Shown here in pieces: positions 1-8,227 of a stretch of DNA of 39,306 nt. The notes beneath the pieces were generated by a model, which saw nothing but the letters and a program-made list of their open reading frames with translations, made no database searches and was not told the origin of the DNA. Where the stretch lies: positions 1-39,306 of the forward strand of contig DAOSUS010000026.1 of NCBI GenBank assembly GCA_035378955.1, given 5' to 3'. The position numbers and the translations under genes are program-made. Numbering within the stretch: position 1 is the first letter of the stretch; the number at the start of each line of letters is the position of its first letter. The DNA is from Candidatus Hydrogenedens sp. Lineage in GTDB: Bacteria > Hydrogenedentota > Hydrogenedentia > Hydrogenedentales > Hydrogenedentaceae.

Positions 1-1
1 T

Positions 2-247
2 GGTGGTGCTGGTGGCGGTGGAGGTGGCGGTGGCGGTGGCGGTCAAGGTGGCGGTCAAGGTGGTGGCGGCGGCGGTGGTGCCAGTGGAGGTAGCGGAGGC
101 GGTGGTGGTGCAGGAGAATATTTAGTAGATAGGTCTAATGGTGGTGATGGTGGTGCCAGCGGTAAAGGTGGTGATGGTGGTCGAGGAGGTAATGGTGGTA
201 TAGGTGGAAGTGGAGGTAACGGCGGCAATGGCGCTAATGGTGGTGGA
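2..247 (+). repeat. Polyglycine-coding GGT/GGC triplet tract 1
   Basis: Imperfect GGN-triplet DNA encodes nearly continuous glycine, broken by Gln, Ser, Ala, Asn and Asp. It includes a short tandem unit of the form ggtggcggtcaa. Because units are multiples of three bases, slippage would change protein length but not frame. Confidence 0.85.
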
Positions 248-3200
248 GCCATAATACTATCTGCTCGTGGTTTATTAAGAGTTCCATCTCTTATGACTGT
301 TGATGTATCTTGCACATCTCCTACGACAGGTTCTTCGGGTTCTCCAGCACCTATATTAGGTCAACCAGGTGGCCCTCAAACAGGGTATCCTTCAACAGGT
401 AGAGGTTTTGGACAATCAGGAGAACCAGGCGAAGTATTAGATTTGATACTATTTACTTTAAGAGGTGGTAATGGTGGTCGAGGTGGTGATGGCAATTTGG
501 GAGGTTCGGGTGGAAATGGTGCTGTGGGTGGTAACGGTGGTTCCGGTGGTAATGGTGGATATGCGACACCTGGTATGGTAAAACTACATGGCTCTGTTGT
601 TATTGCCAATAACCTTATTGTAACAGCAGGAGGTGCCAGAGATGCATCCGCAGAAAATAATGGTAAATTAACATTAATTTCTAATATGAATGATACATTA
701 ATTAATGCATATCAACCTAATACCGGTCTTTCAACACCTACTTTAGTTCGTGGTTCAACAACAAATCCTGCTATTCAGGGAATTTCCAATTTTACAGATG
801 AACTTAGATTTCCAAATCACTATTATAAGCATCCATATATCCCACAATTACTTCAGGGACCTTCCGTTGAAGGGCTTTTGCAATCTCCATACTGGAATGA
901 AAGTTTCGTTAATGCTATAACACCTAATCAAGTCATTCCTGCTGGGGCTCCACCTATGACCCCAAGAGTGGTATTGAAAAGACTTAATTATGGATATGGA
1001 AATAATTACAGTCCATTTAAAGAATTTGACCAAATTTTTGTAATCAATGAGTCCTCAACTCAAACATTTTCAGGTTTGTATTTGAAAGTTGACAATTCTA
1101 CAGGAAATCCCCCTGCTTCTCCTGTGAAGATTAACAATGGAACAGGAGAACTTGCTCCTGGTCAGATATGGACAACCACAGTTCCGTATGATGCACAAGT
1201 AGTATTGTTACAATTAGCACAGATAACACAACAGCCTACGGATATTGCCGTTTGGCCCGGTGGATATGCTCAATTTAGAGTTGTTGCTCAAAGTTCGTCA
1301 TCTATTGAATATCAATGGTTCAGGAATACAGATGGAACATTTAGAGAGATAATAGGAGCCACAAACGATTCGTATGAAATTTTGACTGTATCTGAAGCAT
1401 TACAAGGATGGTATAGAGTACGGCTTAGAAATAATGCGGGTGATGTATTCTCAAGAGATGCTTTCTTAAATGTATTAGAAGCACCTATTATTACGCAACA
1501 TCCACAGGATGTAAATGAATATCCGAATATGTTAGTTTCGTTTAATGTGGAAACATTAAAACCAACCGACCCACCTCCAGCACCGGGAATTGACCCAACA
1601 ATAGATTATACTATTGTAAGCAGAGGTTATCAGTGGCAGTTTGCTCCACAGTTAGAACCACCTGAATTACCGCCCGAGACAGTTCCTCCAAGTGAAAATT
1701 TCTATGATTTGCCAGGGGCTGATGCAAGAGAGAAAACATATAACATAGCATCAATAAGTGAGGCAAATCAAGGGTGGTATCGAGTTAAAGTAATGAATGA
1801 TTCTGGAACAGCGATTTCAAATCCTGCAAAACTGAATGTGTATGATGGCGTTCGAATTTTAGAACAACCTATAAGTATATCGGCGCCACCTCATGCTAAT
1901 GTTACATTCCAGACGCGTGTAACGGGTGCTTTACCTATTTGGTGGCAATGGCAAAAGGCACCCTCTGCAAGTGGTCCATGGTCAAATATTCCCGGACAAA
2001 CCGGTTCATATCCAATAGGAACTTCACCCAGTGGAAATCCTCCAGGATTTACAATTACAGCCAATATTCTTGATGTTATTGAGAATGCATATTATCGTTG
2101 TAGAGTATTTAATGGTGGAAATCTGTTGGGTGTTCCTACGGACGCTGCTTACTTAGAGATTCGTGACCCGGCTATAATGGTTCAGCCTACATCTAAATCT
2201 GTAAATCCGGGACAGGCTGTAAACTTTGTTGTTTCAGCAGGTAGTTCCGGTGTTCTGACTTATAGATGGTATTTCTTCCCGGCTGATTTAGACGGTGAGA
2301 CAATGCCTCCTCCGCCGGAAGTATGTGATGATGCACAACCTTGCACAGAAAACATTATATATCAAGGTTCTGGTCCTGCCTATGCTATCTACAATATTTA
2401 CGGTCCTCCATTAGGACAAGGAGCCCAAGAAGCAAACGAAGGTTATTACTATGTCCGTGTAGATAATTCGATGGGACATGTAGAATCTGCTGTTGTTTAC
2501 TTAAAGGTAAATGATCCGCCTACGATTATTACTCAACCCGCTAATGCACAAGTGGATGAAGGAGGCGCTATTACTTTATCCGTTACAGCATATAGCGGAA
2601 CAAATGTAACATATCAATGGCGTTTGGGTGGGTCTAACTTGACCAGTGATGGAGTTCATATATTTGGTGCAACACTCAGTGCGTTACCTGGAACTACAAC
2701 AAGTACATTACAAATACTTGGTGCTCGTGTAGAAGACGAAGGGTATTATGATGTCGTGATTACAAATTCCGCTGGATATGTAATATCACAACAAGCCTAT
2801 TTAATTGTGGGTGACCCGTTAGAGATTGTAGGAACAGAGAATCCGGGTAAGGCATATATAAATACAGGAGAAGTAAGATTAAGTGTAACGACACAAGGTG
2901 GAAAAGGAACAAGGACCTACCAGTGGTATAAGAATGGTACAGGTCCGTCCAATGCAATTGGCAATCCTATTTTAAGTAATGCAGACCCGTATACTGCATA
3001 TCTGACCTTGTATGATGTTACTCTTGCTGATTCCGGAGTTTACTACTGCAGTATTACGGATGCTCGTGGAACTATCTGGACATCAGGGTTGCAGTTAACT
3101 ATTTATGAACATCTATCAACGCCGGTTATATCAGGTGACCCAGAAATCGAAAAGAAAGTGGGTGAATCATACACATTTGAAGTAATCGTAAGTGGAGGTG

Positions 3201-3538
3201 TCCCGCCATTACATTACTTATGGCAACATGATGACCTCCAAACAAAGACTGTATATACAGTTGGAGGGGATTCTTCAATATTATCTCTGGACGACTTACA
3301 GGTAGAAGATTCGGGTGACTATTATGTTGTTGTAAGTGATAGTGGTGAAACATGGAATGAAGAAACACAACAGTATGAACCCGAAACCAAAGTATCGAAT
3401 CGGATACGGTTGAATGTTTCACCAGAAATTCCTGCAGGTAATGTGTTAGGTTATATTACCCTTGTGATGATAATTGCCATAATGGGTGTATATATTGCGA
3501 AACGGTTTGAAAAAAGAGCAAGAAAACAACATAGTTAG
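2..3538 (+). CDS. Glycine-rich, seven-Ig-domain surface protein (5' partial)
   Basis: The reading frame is open to the left edge, so the ATG at 293 is internal and the true start lies outside the window. At least 1,178 codons are visible. Two polyglycine tracts rich in GGN/GGS/GGD triplets (nt 2-247 and 464-559) flank a non-repetitive linker. After a unique region, seven Ig-like domains follow, starting near nt 1217, 1480, 1850, 2164, 2515, 2813 and 3119. Each has the pattern of an early Pro, a central W (YQW, WQW, YRW, YLW) and a late G-Y/W-Y before a closing strand. The last ~35 residues hold a PAG motif, one hydrophobic helix and a Lys/Arg-rich end, resembling a C-terminal sorting tail or membrane anchor. 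A role as an adhesin or cell-surface structural protein is inferred. The exact family is not recognised. Confidence 0.85.
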   Translation, partial: GGAGGGGGGGGGGGQGGGQGGGGGGGASGGSGGGGGAGEYLVDRSNGGDGGASGKGGDGGRGGNGGIGGSGGNGGNGANGGGAIILSARGLLRVPSLMTVDVSCTSPTTGSSGSPAPILGQPGGPQTGYPSTGRGFGQSGEPGEVLDLILFTLRGGNGGRGGDGNLGGSGGNGAVGGNGGSGGNGGYATPGMVKLHGSVVIANNLIVTAGGARDASAENNGKLTLISNMNDTLINAYQPNTGLSTPTLVRGSTTNPAIQGISNFTDELRFPNHYYKHPYIPQLLQGPSVEGLLQSPYWNESFVNAITPNQVIPAGAPPMTPRVVLKRLNYGYGNNYSPFKEFDQIFVINESSTQTFSGLYLKVDNSTGNPPASPVKINNGTGELAPGQIWTTTVPYDAQVVLLQLAQITQQPTDIAVWPGGYAQFRVVAQSSSSIEYQWFRNTDGTFREIIGATNDSYEILTVSEALQGWYRVRLRNNAGDVFSRDAFLNVLEAPIITQHPQDVNEYPNMLVSFNVETLKPTDPPPAPGIDPTIDYTIVSRGYQWQFAPQLEPPELPPETVPPSENFYDLPGADAREKTYNIASISEANQGWYRVKVMNDSGTAISNPAKLNVYDGVRILEQPISISAPPHANVTFQTRVTGALPIWWQWQKAPSASGPWSNIPGQTGSYPIGTSPSGNPPGFTITANILDVIENAYYRCRVFNGGNLLGVPTDAAYLEIRDPAIMVQPTSKSVNPGQAVNFVVSAGSSGVLTYRWYFFPADLDGETMPPPPEVCDDAQPCTENIIYQGSGPAYAIYNIYGPPLGQGAQEANEGYYYVRVDNSMGHVESAVVYLKVNDPPTIITQPANAQVDEGGAITLSVTAYSGTNVTYQWRLGGSNLTSDGVHIFGATLSALPGTTTSTLQILGARVEDEGYYDVVITNSAGYVISQQAYLIVGDPLEIVGTENPGKAYINTGEVRLSVTTQGGKGTRTYQWYKNGTGPSNAIGNPILSNADPYTAYLTLYDVTLADSGVYYCSITDARGTIWTSGLQLTIYEHLSTPVISGDPEIEKKVGESYTFEVIVSGGVPPLHYLWQHDDLQTKTVYTVGGDSSILSLDDLQVEDSGDYYVVVSDSGETWNEETQQYEPETKVSNRIRLNVSPEIPAGNVLGYITLVMIIAIMGVYIAKRFEKRARKQHS
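464..559 (+). repeat. Polyglycine-coding triplet tract 2
   Basis: A second in-frame tract of the same surface protein, organised as Gly-Gly-X triplets (X mainly Asn, Arg, Asp, Ser). About 215 bp of ordinary coding sequence separate it from tract 1. Confidence 0.8.
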
Positions 3539-3564
3539 ATTTTTTGAAAACTTGTAATATAGCC

Positions 3565-3604
3565 AGGACTGCTGGATATTATTTATCCAGCAGTCCTTTA
3601 TTTT
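3565..3604 (+). terminator. Rho-independent terminator after the surface protein
   Basis: A perfect 14-bp stem (3565-3578 with 3584-3597) has a 5-nt loop and is followed by a T-rich run ttatttt. It starts 27 bp after the stop codon and separates the surface protein from the DUF3748 gene. Confidence 0.93.
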
Positions 3605-3639
3605 ATAACTAACAAAAAATATTATTAAAAGGATAAGAT

Positions 3640-5058
3640 ATGCTTACTATAGTCAGTTTTCTTTTTTGTTCTTCGATGTTTATTTTTAATCAAACGCAAT
3701 CATTTGTACAAGAAGATAGCAAAATTTTGCCTGTTTATCAATTAACTTTTTCAGCCAAGAATCACGAATTAGATAATAACGACAATTTTTCATACGATGA
3801 CAAATTTATTTGTTATGATACGAGAGGCACATTAGGTTATGGAATAGAAAATTGCACGAGTATTGAAGTAGTGGAAATTAATACAGGGAAAGAAATAAAA
3901 ATATATCAGCCTGATAAAATACGGTTGGGAGTAAAGCCCGCTCCGGGAATTGGTGCCGTTTCGTTTCATCCAAAAGAATATACATTAGTTTTCATTCATG
4001 GACCTGAAATTAAGAATCTCTATAATCCCATTCAAAGTGAAGATATTTATTCAAAAATGAATCGGCGAGGTTGTATTATATCTCTTAAAGAAAATTTGAG
4101 TATTAAAAACAAAAGTTGGGTAGATTTTAGAACGGTTTCCTGTAATGTAGAAATTCCTGCTGGAGCACATAGGGGAGGCTCCCATCGTCACGAGTATTCG
4201 GCAAATGGCAAAAGGATAGGTTGTACCTATGATGATAAATTACTACCTCAATACGGTAGGACAATAGCATATTTTGAGGAGACAAGCAAATTTTTACCAG
4301 ATGCAAATTACTATTTTGCAGTACTTGTAAGAATAGTTCCAATGGATAAGGCTCAGGAAGGAGATTTTGTAAAAGCATTAGGTGATTCATGGGTTGATAA
4401 TGAAGGAAAATGGAGGGCATTTATTGGCACAGTCAAAGAAGGAGGTTCTTTTGTAGATTATTTATGCATGGTTGAAATACCCGATAATGTGGATATTAAA
4501 ACTTCAAGTTCTGGAGATTGTCAAACATATCCAGAACCTCCCAAAGGCCTTAATATACATAAAATTACAAAAGTAAATTGTTCAGGAATTGTTCGTGCTT
4601 CTTATGATGGGAGAAAAGTTGCTTATCTTGATAAAGATAGGGAAGGGAAAACGCAGATTTTTATGGTAGTAAAGAACAAGCATGAGGATAAGGAGACATT
4701 TCAAGATTCGATACCTGTTCAAGTTACCTTTTTACCGTATGGTGTTGAAGATAATATAAGATGGCACCCTTCTGGAAATGTAATATTTACAATCAGCGAA
4801 GGGGCTGTTATTGCTGTCTGTGTTAAGGAAGGAGAAAACTTTGGGAAGTCTGTTTTTATCACACCTAAATACAAAATAAACAAGCCTTATGCGTTGGTAG
4901 TATCAAGAAAAGGGGATTATTTAGCCTTTAATCGTTGTGTCCCCACTTATGATGAGATAGGTATTAGATTGCTCTCATCTGAAGGAAAAGATTTCTCCCA
5001 AATATTTCTATTGGAATGTAAAGATAATGATATAGAGGGTCTATTTAAAATAGAGTAA
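3640..5058 (+). CDS. YidR-like DUF3748 (TolB-type beta-propeller) protein
   Basis: This 472-residue protein matches what I recall of the E. coli YidR/DUF3748 family: an N-terminal LTFSAKNHELDNND segment (35-48), VFIHGPE (117-123), a central GAHRGGSHRHEYSANG block (175-190), and a late WHPSGNVIF segment typical of TolB/WD40-like propeller blades. The biochemical function of the family is not established. The first ~20 residues are hydrophobic and may be a signal peptide, which would place the protein in the periplasm; a clear cleavage site is not evident. Start support is AGGA six bases before the ATG. The gene follows a strong terminator, so it needs its own promoter. It ends five bases from the convergent tcdA stop. 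Confidence 0.82.
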   Translation: MLTIVSFLFCSSMFIFNQTQSFVQEDSKILPVYQLTFSAKNHELDNNDNFSYDDKFICYDTRGTLGYGIENCTSIEVVEINTGKEIKIYQPDKIRLGVKPAPGIGAVSFHPKEYTLVFIHGPEIKNLYNPIQSEDIYSKMNRRGCIISLKENLSIKNKSWVDFRTVSCNVEIPAGAHRGGSHRHEYSANGKRIGCTYDDKLLPQYGRTIAYFEETSKFLPDANYYFAVLVRIVPMDKAQEGDFVKALGDSWVDNEGKWRAFIGTVKEGGSFVDYLCMVEIPDNVDIKTSSSGDCQTYPEPPKGLNIHKITKVNCSGIVRASYDGRKVAYLDKDREGKTQIFMVVKNKHEDKETFQDSIPVQVTFLPYGVEDNIRWHPSGNVIFTISEGAVIAVCVKEGENFGKSVFITPKYKINKPYALVVSRKGDYLAFNRCVPTYDEIGIRLLSSEGKDFSQIFLLECKDNDIEGLFKIE

Positions 5059-5063
5059 AAAAT

Positions 5064-5801
5064 TTACTGGGATGTGATTTTTTGTATTATAACGCCTGCG
5101 GATATTAAACCAAATATTCCGGGGAGATAAGAAACACTTCCAATTATTTTTTTTCGTACATTGTTATTTATTGTTATAAAATTATTATAGTTAGTATCTA
5201 TCGGTTTTTGTTTTGGAACTTCTGTCGAAAAAACACAGGTGATATTACGGGTTATACCGCGTTTCCTTAATTCTACTCGAACATTTTTAGCTAATGGGCA
5301 AGTATGTGTTTTTGAAATATCATCTACTGTAATAGACAAGGGGTCTATTTTCATACCTGCACCCATACATGAAACCGTAAATATTTGTTCCTCATGTAAT
5401 GCAACTAATAAATCTATTTTTGAACTAAGGGTATCAATAGCGTCAATAGCAAAACAAAATCTTTTCTGTAAGATTTCAGAAATATTCTCAGAAGTTATAA
5501 ATGTAGGGAATTTGTAAATGGTTATATTCGGATTTATTTTTAACATACGTTCCTCTGCTACATCCACTTTGTATTTCCCTATATCAGGATATGTGGCTAA
5601 TATTTGTCGGTTTATATTAGATTCTTCAATTCGGTCATAATCCACAATAGTAATAGTCCCAATACCTGCTCTTGCGAGGGCTTCTAATGCATACGAGCCA
5701 ACGCCTCCCAAACCAAATACCGCAACATGGGCAGATTGTAATTTTTTAAATTTTTCTTTTCCTAATAAGGTGACTGTTCGTTGAGAAAAGTTTATTTCCA
5801 T
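5064..5801 (-). CDS. tcdA: tRNA threonylcarbamoyladenosine dehydratase TcdA (CsdL/YgdL, ThiF/E1-like)
   Basis: TcdA uses ATP to cyclise N6-threonylcarbamoyladenosine at tRNA position 37 to ct6A. The 245 residues show the E1-like Rossmann motif GLGGVGS (30-36), acidic D54/D56, the NINRQ segment (62-66), D120 in AIDAID, the family signature MGAGMKIDP (146-154), and FSTE (191-194). Length is close to the usual ~250-270. The family lacks the catalytic cysteine of ubiquitin-type E1 enzymes, as is normal for TcdA. It is transcribed divergently from the superoxide dismutase gene and converges on the DUF3748 gene. Confidence 0.9.
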   Translation of the reverse strand: MEINFSQRTVTLLGKEKFKKLQSAHVAVFGLGGVGSYALEALARAGIGTITIVDYDRIEESNINRQILATYPDIGKYKVDVAEERMLKINPNITIYKFPTFITSENISEILQKRFCFAIDAIDTLSSKIDLLVALHEEQIFTVSCMGAGMKIDPLSITVDDISKTHTCPLAKNVRVELRKRGITRNITCVFSTEVPKQKPIDTNYNNFITINNNVRKKIIGSVSYLPGIFGLISAGVIIQKITSQ

Positions 5802-5851
5802 TATTAAAAAATCCTTTTAATTTTTCAATAGAGGAATAAAAAAAATATAAA

Positions 5852-5871
5852 TTTCGTTTTTTACAACGAAA
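5852..5871. promoter_or_regulatory. Inverted repeat between tcdA and sod (possible operator)
   Basis: A perfect 7-bp inverted repeat (tttcgtt at 5852-5858, aacgaaa at 5865-5871) with a 6-bp spacer lies in the 122-bp divergent intergenic region, about 50 bp upstream of the dismutase start. It has no T-run, so it looks more like a protein-binding site than a terminator. No known regulator consensus is matched. Confidence 0.35.
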
Positions 5872-5923
5872 CTAAAAACTGTTAGTAAGTTTAACATGAA
5901 ACCCAAATAGAGGAGAAAATGAT

Positions 5924-6541
5924 ATGCCCTATCAATTACCTTCATTACCTTATGCGTATGATGCTTTAGAACCGTATATTGACACAAGAACGATGGAGAT
6001 ACACCATCAGAAGCACCATGGGACCTATGTAGATACTGTTAATAAAGCATTGGAGACATTACCACAATTTGCCGGTCTATCTGTTGAAGATTTATTAAAG
6101 CGTGTAAACGAAGTCCCTGAGGAAAAAAGACAGGTTGTGATTAATCATGGGGGTGGACATTCTAATCACAGTTTGTTCTGGGAGATTATGTCTCCAAAAG
6201 GAGGAGGACAACCTAAAGACGACCTGTTAAAGGCGATTGAAAAACAATTTGGAAGTTACCTATCATTTAAGGAAACATTTGAAAATTCCGCTAAAACTCG
6301 ATTTGGTAGTGGTTGGGCTTGGCTTGTTGTTAATCTTGCTGATGGAGGACTTAAAATTTACAGCACAGCAAACCAAGATTCCCCAATCTTACAGGGACAT
6401 ATTCCTATTTTAGGATTGGATGTGTGGGAGCATGCTTATTATTTGAAATATCAAAATCGTCGCCCTGAATATATATCTGCTTTTTGGAATATTGTTTATT
6501 GGGATAAGGTATATGAACTCTGGAAACAAGCAGTAAAATAA
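5924..6541 (+). CDS. sodA: Superoxide dismutase, Mn-type (Fe/Mn family)
   Basis: Converts superoxide to hydrogen peroxide and oxygen in the cytoplasm. No signal peptide is present. The 205-residue protein has metal ligands H27, H82, D166 and H170 in the signature DVWEHAYY (166-173). The outer-sphere Gln is in the second half (Q151 in NQDSPI) and Gly78 precedes H79, the arrangement known from manganese enzymes; iron enzymes place the Gln near the second ligand instead. Cambialistic metal use remains possible. An AGGAG sequence precedes the start, and a hairpin terminator follows the stop. It forms part of an oxygen-defence set with the peroxiredoxin and ferritin about 6 kb away. Confidence 0.93.
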   Translation: MPYQLPSLPYAYDALEPYIDTRTMEIHHQKHHGTYVDTVNKALETLPQFAGLSVEDLLKRVNEVPEEKRQVVINHGGGHSNHSLFWEIMSPKGGGQPKDDLLKAIEKQFGSYLSFKETFENSAKTRFGSGWAWLVVNLADGGLKIYSTANQDSPILQGHIPILGLDVWEHAYYLKYQNRRPEYISAFWNIVYWDKVYELWKQAVK

Positions 6542-6564
6542 GAACAGAAAATAAATTAGAGGTT

Positions 6565-6600
6565 AGAGAAGAGCATATTTCTATATGCTTTTCTCTTTTT
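6565..6600 (+). terminator. Rho-independent terminator after sod
   Basis: A 14-bp stem (6565-6578 with 6583-6596, one G-T wobble) has a 4-nt loop and is followed by six T. It begins 24 bp past the dismutase stop. It overlaps the 3' end of the convergent hydrolase gene, whose stop lies inside the stem at 6581. Confidence 0.9.
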
Positions 6601-7453
6601 TTATGTTCATTATGAATTCACTTATTTTTGTAGTTACCAGGTCTCGGTCATAGTCCCAGAAGATTACATGATCGGAATTATCTAACCAAACCATTTCTTT
6701 TTGTTGAGATTGGATTTTTTCAAAAACTTGAGCAACAGCATTAGGACATGCAACGCTATCCTTTTTAGAGTGAATTACAAGTGTAGGACAGGTTATTTGA
6801 GCTAAAATGGCATCTCTTTTTGCCCTTTCTGCAATTTCCATAGCCACAAGTCCTGCCTTTGAAGGAATCCAATGGTAGGATATAATTTTTGTAGCGACTT
6901 CCTGACGCAATATAGGTTGCTGTTCTGGTGGAGTGAATACCCATCGAACGAAAGGGGATAGGTATTGTATCCATTTTTCAGGTGGCAAAATGAGTTTGGG
7001 ATTCGGTGTTATCCCATAGTAAGGGCTGGCAAGAATTAGTCCATCGAAATTTGTTTTTGCATAAGAAAGTGTGGACAAAGCACCTCCCATAGAATGGCCT
7101 AAAACGATTACAGATTTATATAGTTTTTTCAAATCTATAATATTATCTACTACCGCTTCCAAAAGGATATCTACGGATACTTTTTCAAAATCCAATGGAG
7201 AAGTACCATGTCCAGGTAAAAGAATGGCTTTAACAAAAATATCTAATTCGGCAAGTTTTTGAGGTAAGTTTTCAAAGTTGTTAGGGCAACCGGCAAACCC
7301 GTGAACCATTAATAATGCAGTATTGGAATACGGATTACCTAATTCTAAGGGTTCTGCACCTTTTAATATTTTTGTTGTAGGATTTCGGGGCAATTGTAGG
7401 TCATAGTTTTTAACTTTTTTTGAACTAAAAAAAGCAAGGTCAAACTTCGGCAT
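6581..7453 (-). CDS. Alpha/beta hydrolase (carboxylesterase / monoacylglycerol lipase type)
   Basis: A 290-residue serine hydrolase with oxyanion motif HGFAG (51-55), nucleophile elbow GHSMGG (S121), Asp in HSKKDS (D232) and His in SDHVIFWD (H262), so the full triad is present. The fold and motifs fit Est30-like carboxylesterases or monoacylglycerol lipases. The substrate cannot be read from sequence. There is no signal peptide. It starts 38 bp downstream of a TetR regulator on the same strand and is probably co-transcribed with and controlled by it. Its stop lies inside the terminator hairpin of the convergent dismutase gene. Confidence 0.88.
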   Translation of the reverse strand: MPKFDLAFFSSKKVKNYDLQLPRNPTTKILKGAEPLELGNPYSNTALLMVHGFAGCPNNFENLPQKLAELDIFVKAILLPGHGTSPLDFEKVSVDILLEAVVDNIIDLKKLYKSVIVLGHSMGGALSTLSYAKTNFDGLILASPYYGITPNPKLILPPEKWIQYLSPFVRWVFTPPEQQPILRQEVATKIISYHWIPSKAGLVAMEIAERAKRDAILAQITCPTLVIHSKKDSVACPNAVAQVFEKIQSQQKEMVWLDNSDHVIFWDYDRDLVTTKISEFIMNIKKEKSI

Positions 7454-7491
7454 TGCATATTCCTGATTAATTGTGGAACATTTTTTAGTGT

Positions 7492-8136
7492 TTATACATA
7501 AACATAAGGGCTTACTAAAGAGAATGGTGGATTTGGCTTATAACAAGCACCATAGAAGAATAAATCAACGAGACCTTCTGCCAATTCTGCAGTGAGATGT
7601 AATTCGGGTCTGTCTGATTTTGCCATGACATGCATGTCCATAATGCCCAGGAAAGCAAGTGTTAGAGCCCTTGCATCTCCTCCGGATAAGTCTGCTTTTT
7701 CCAGACCCTCTTTCATGATAGATTCAATGATTTTGAAACGCTGTCTTCCTATATCACTCCCACGAATAGGAGGAGCAGAACGGATAGGGGCAAAATATAC
7801 ATGTAAAATCAATCGAACCGACTGAAGGTCTTTTTCTGCCATTTCAAATGTAACACGAATGATAGCCTTCAATTTTCCAATTGTATCCGAATAGTTTTGT
7901 TTTATATACATCATTTTATCTAAAAGTTGTTGTACAATGGATTCCACTAATTTTCGGAACAAATCTTCTTTATTCTGAAAATAATAGTATAAGACAGGAC
8001 GCGTAACGCCCGCGTCCTCAATAATTTCTCTTATACTTGTTCCTTCATAGCCTTTTTCAGAGAATAGTTTTAGGGCGCTTTTTAGTAACCGTTCTTCAGT
8101 AGAGAAATTTTGTTCATTAATTTGTTCAATAGCCAT
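7492..8136 (-). CDS. TetR/AcrR family transcriptional regulator
   Basis: The 214-residue protein has a classic TetR N-terminus: a helix starting near residue 13 (EERLLKSALKLFSEKGYEG) and a helix-turn-helix at about 33-57 (TSIREIIEDAG then TRPVLYYYFQNKEDL). The C-terminal ~150 residues are helical, as expected for the ligand-binding and dimer domain, and give no ligand clue. A short inverted repeat 17-28 bp before the start codon suggests autoregulation. The alpha/beta hydrolase gene follows 38 bp downstream and is the likeliest co-regulated target. Confidence 0.92.
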   Translation of the reverse strand: MAIEQINEQNFSTEERLLKSALKLFSEKGYEGTSIREIIEDAGVTRPVLYYYFQNKEDLFRKLVESIVQQLLDKMMYIKQNYSDTIGKLKAIIRVTFEMAEKDLQSVRLILHVYFAPIRSAPPIRGSDIGRQRFKIIESIMKEGLEKADLSGGDARALTLAFLGIMDMHVMAKSDRPELHLTAELAEGLVDLFFYGACYKPNPPFSLVSPYVYV

Positions 8137-8152
8137 TTTTAATCCCTTTAAC

Positions 8153-8164
8153 TAACGGTCGTTA
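8153..8164. promoter_or_regulatory. Putative TetR operator (taacg-gt-cgtta)
   Basis: An inverted repeat with 5-bp arms and a 2-bp centre lies 17 bp upstream of the TetR start codon. Similar C/G-centred palindromes in otherwise AT-rich leaders are common operators for this family. Binding is inferred from position and symmetry only. Confidence 0.55.
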
Positions 8165-8227
8165 TACTAAATATTATTATATCATTTTGTTTCAAGTTTT
8201 GGTAATTTTTTATTCTTTCCCCTAATA

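Noticed and set aside
293..295. ATG at 293 as the start of the surface protein
   Set aside because: The same frame is open to the window edge and encodes the first glycine tract, so this Met is internal.
55..609. Proline-rich minus-strand reading frames (55-315 and 376-609)
   Set aside because: They are the reverse complement of the polyglycine triplets; GGN read backwards gives CCN proline. The plus frame continues into well-formed Ig domains.
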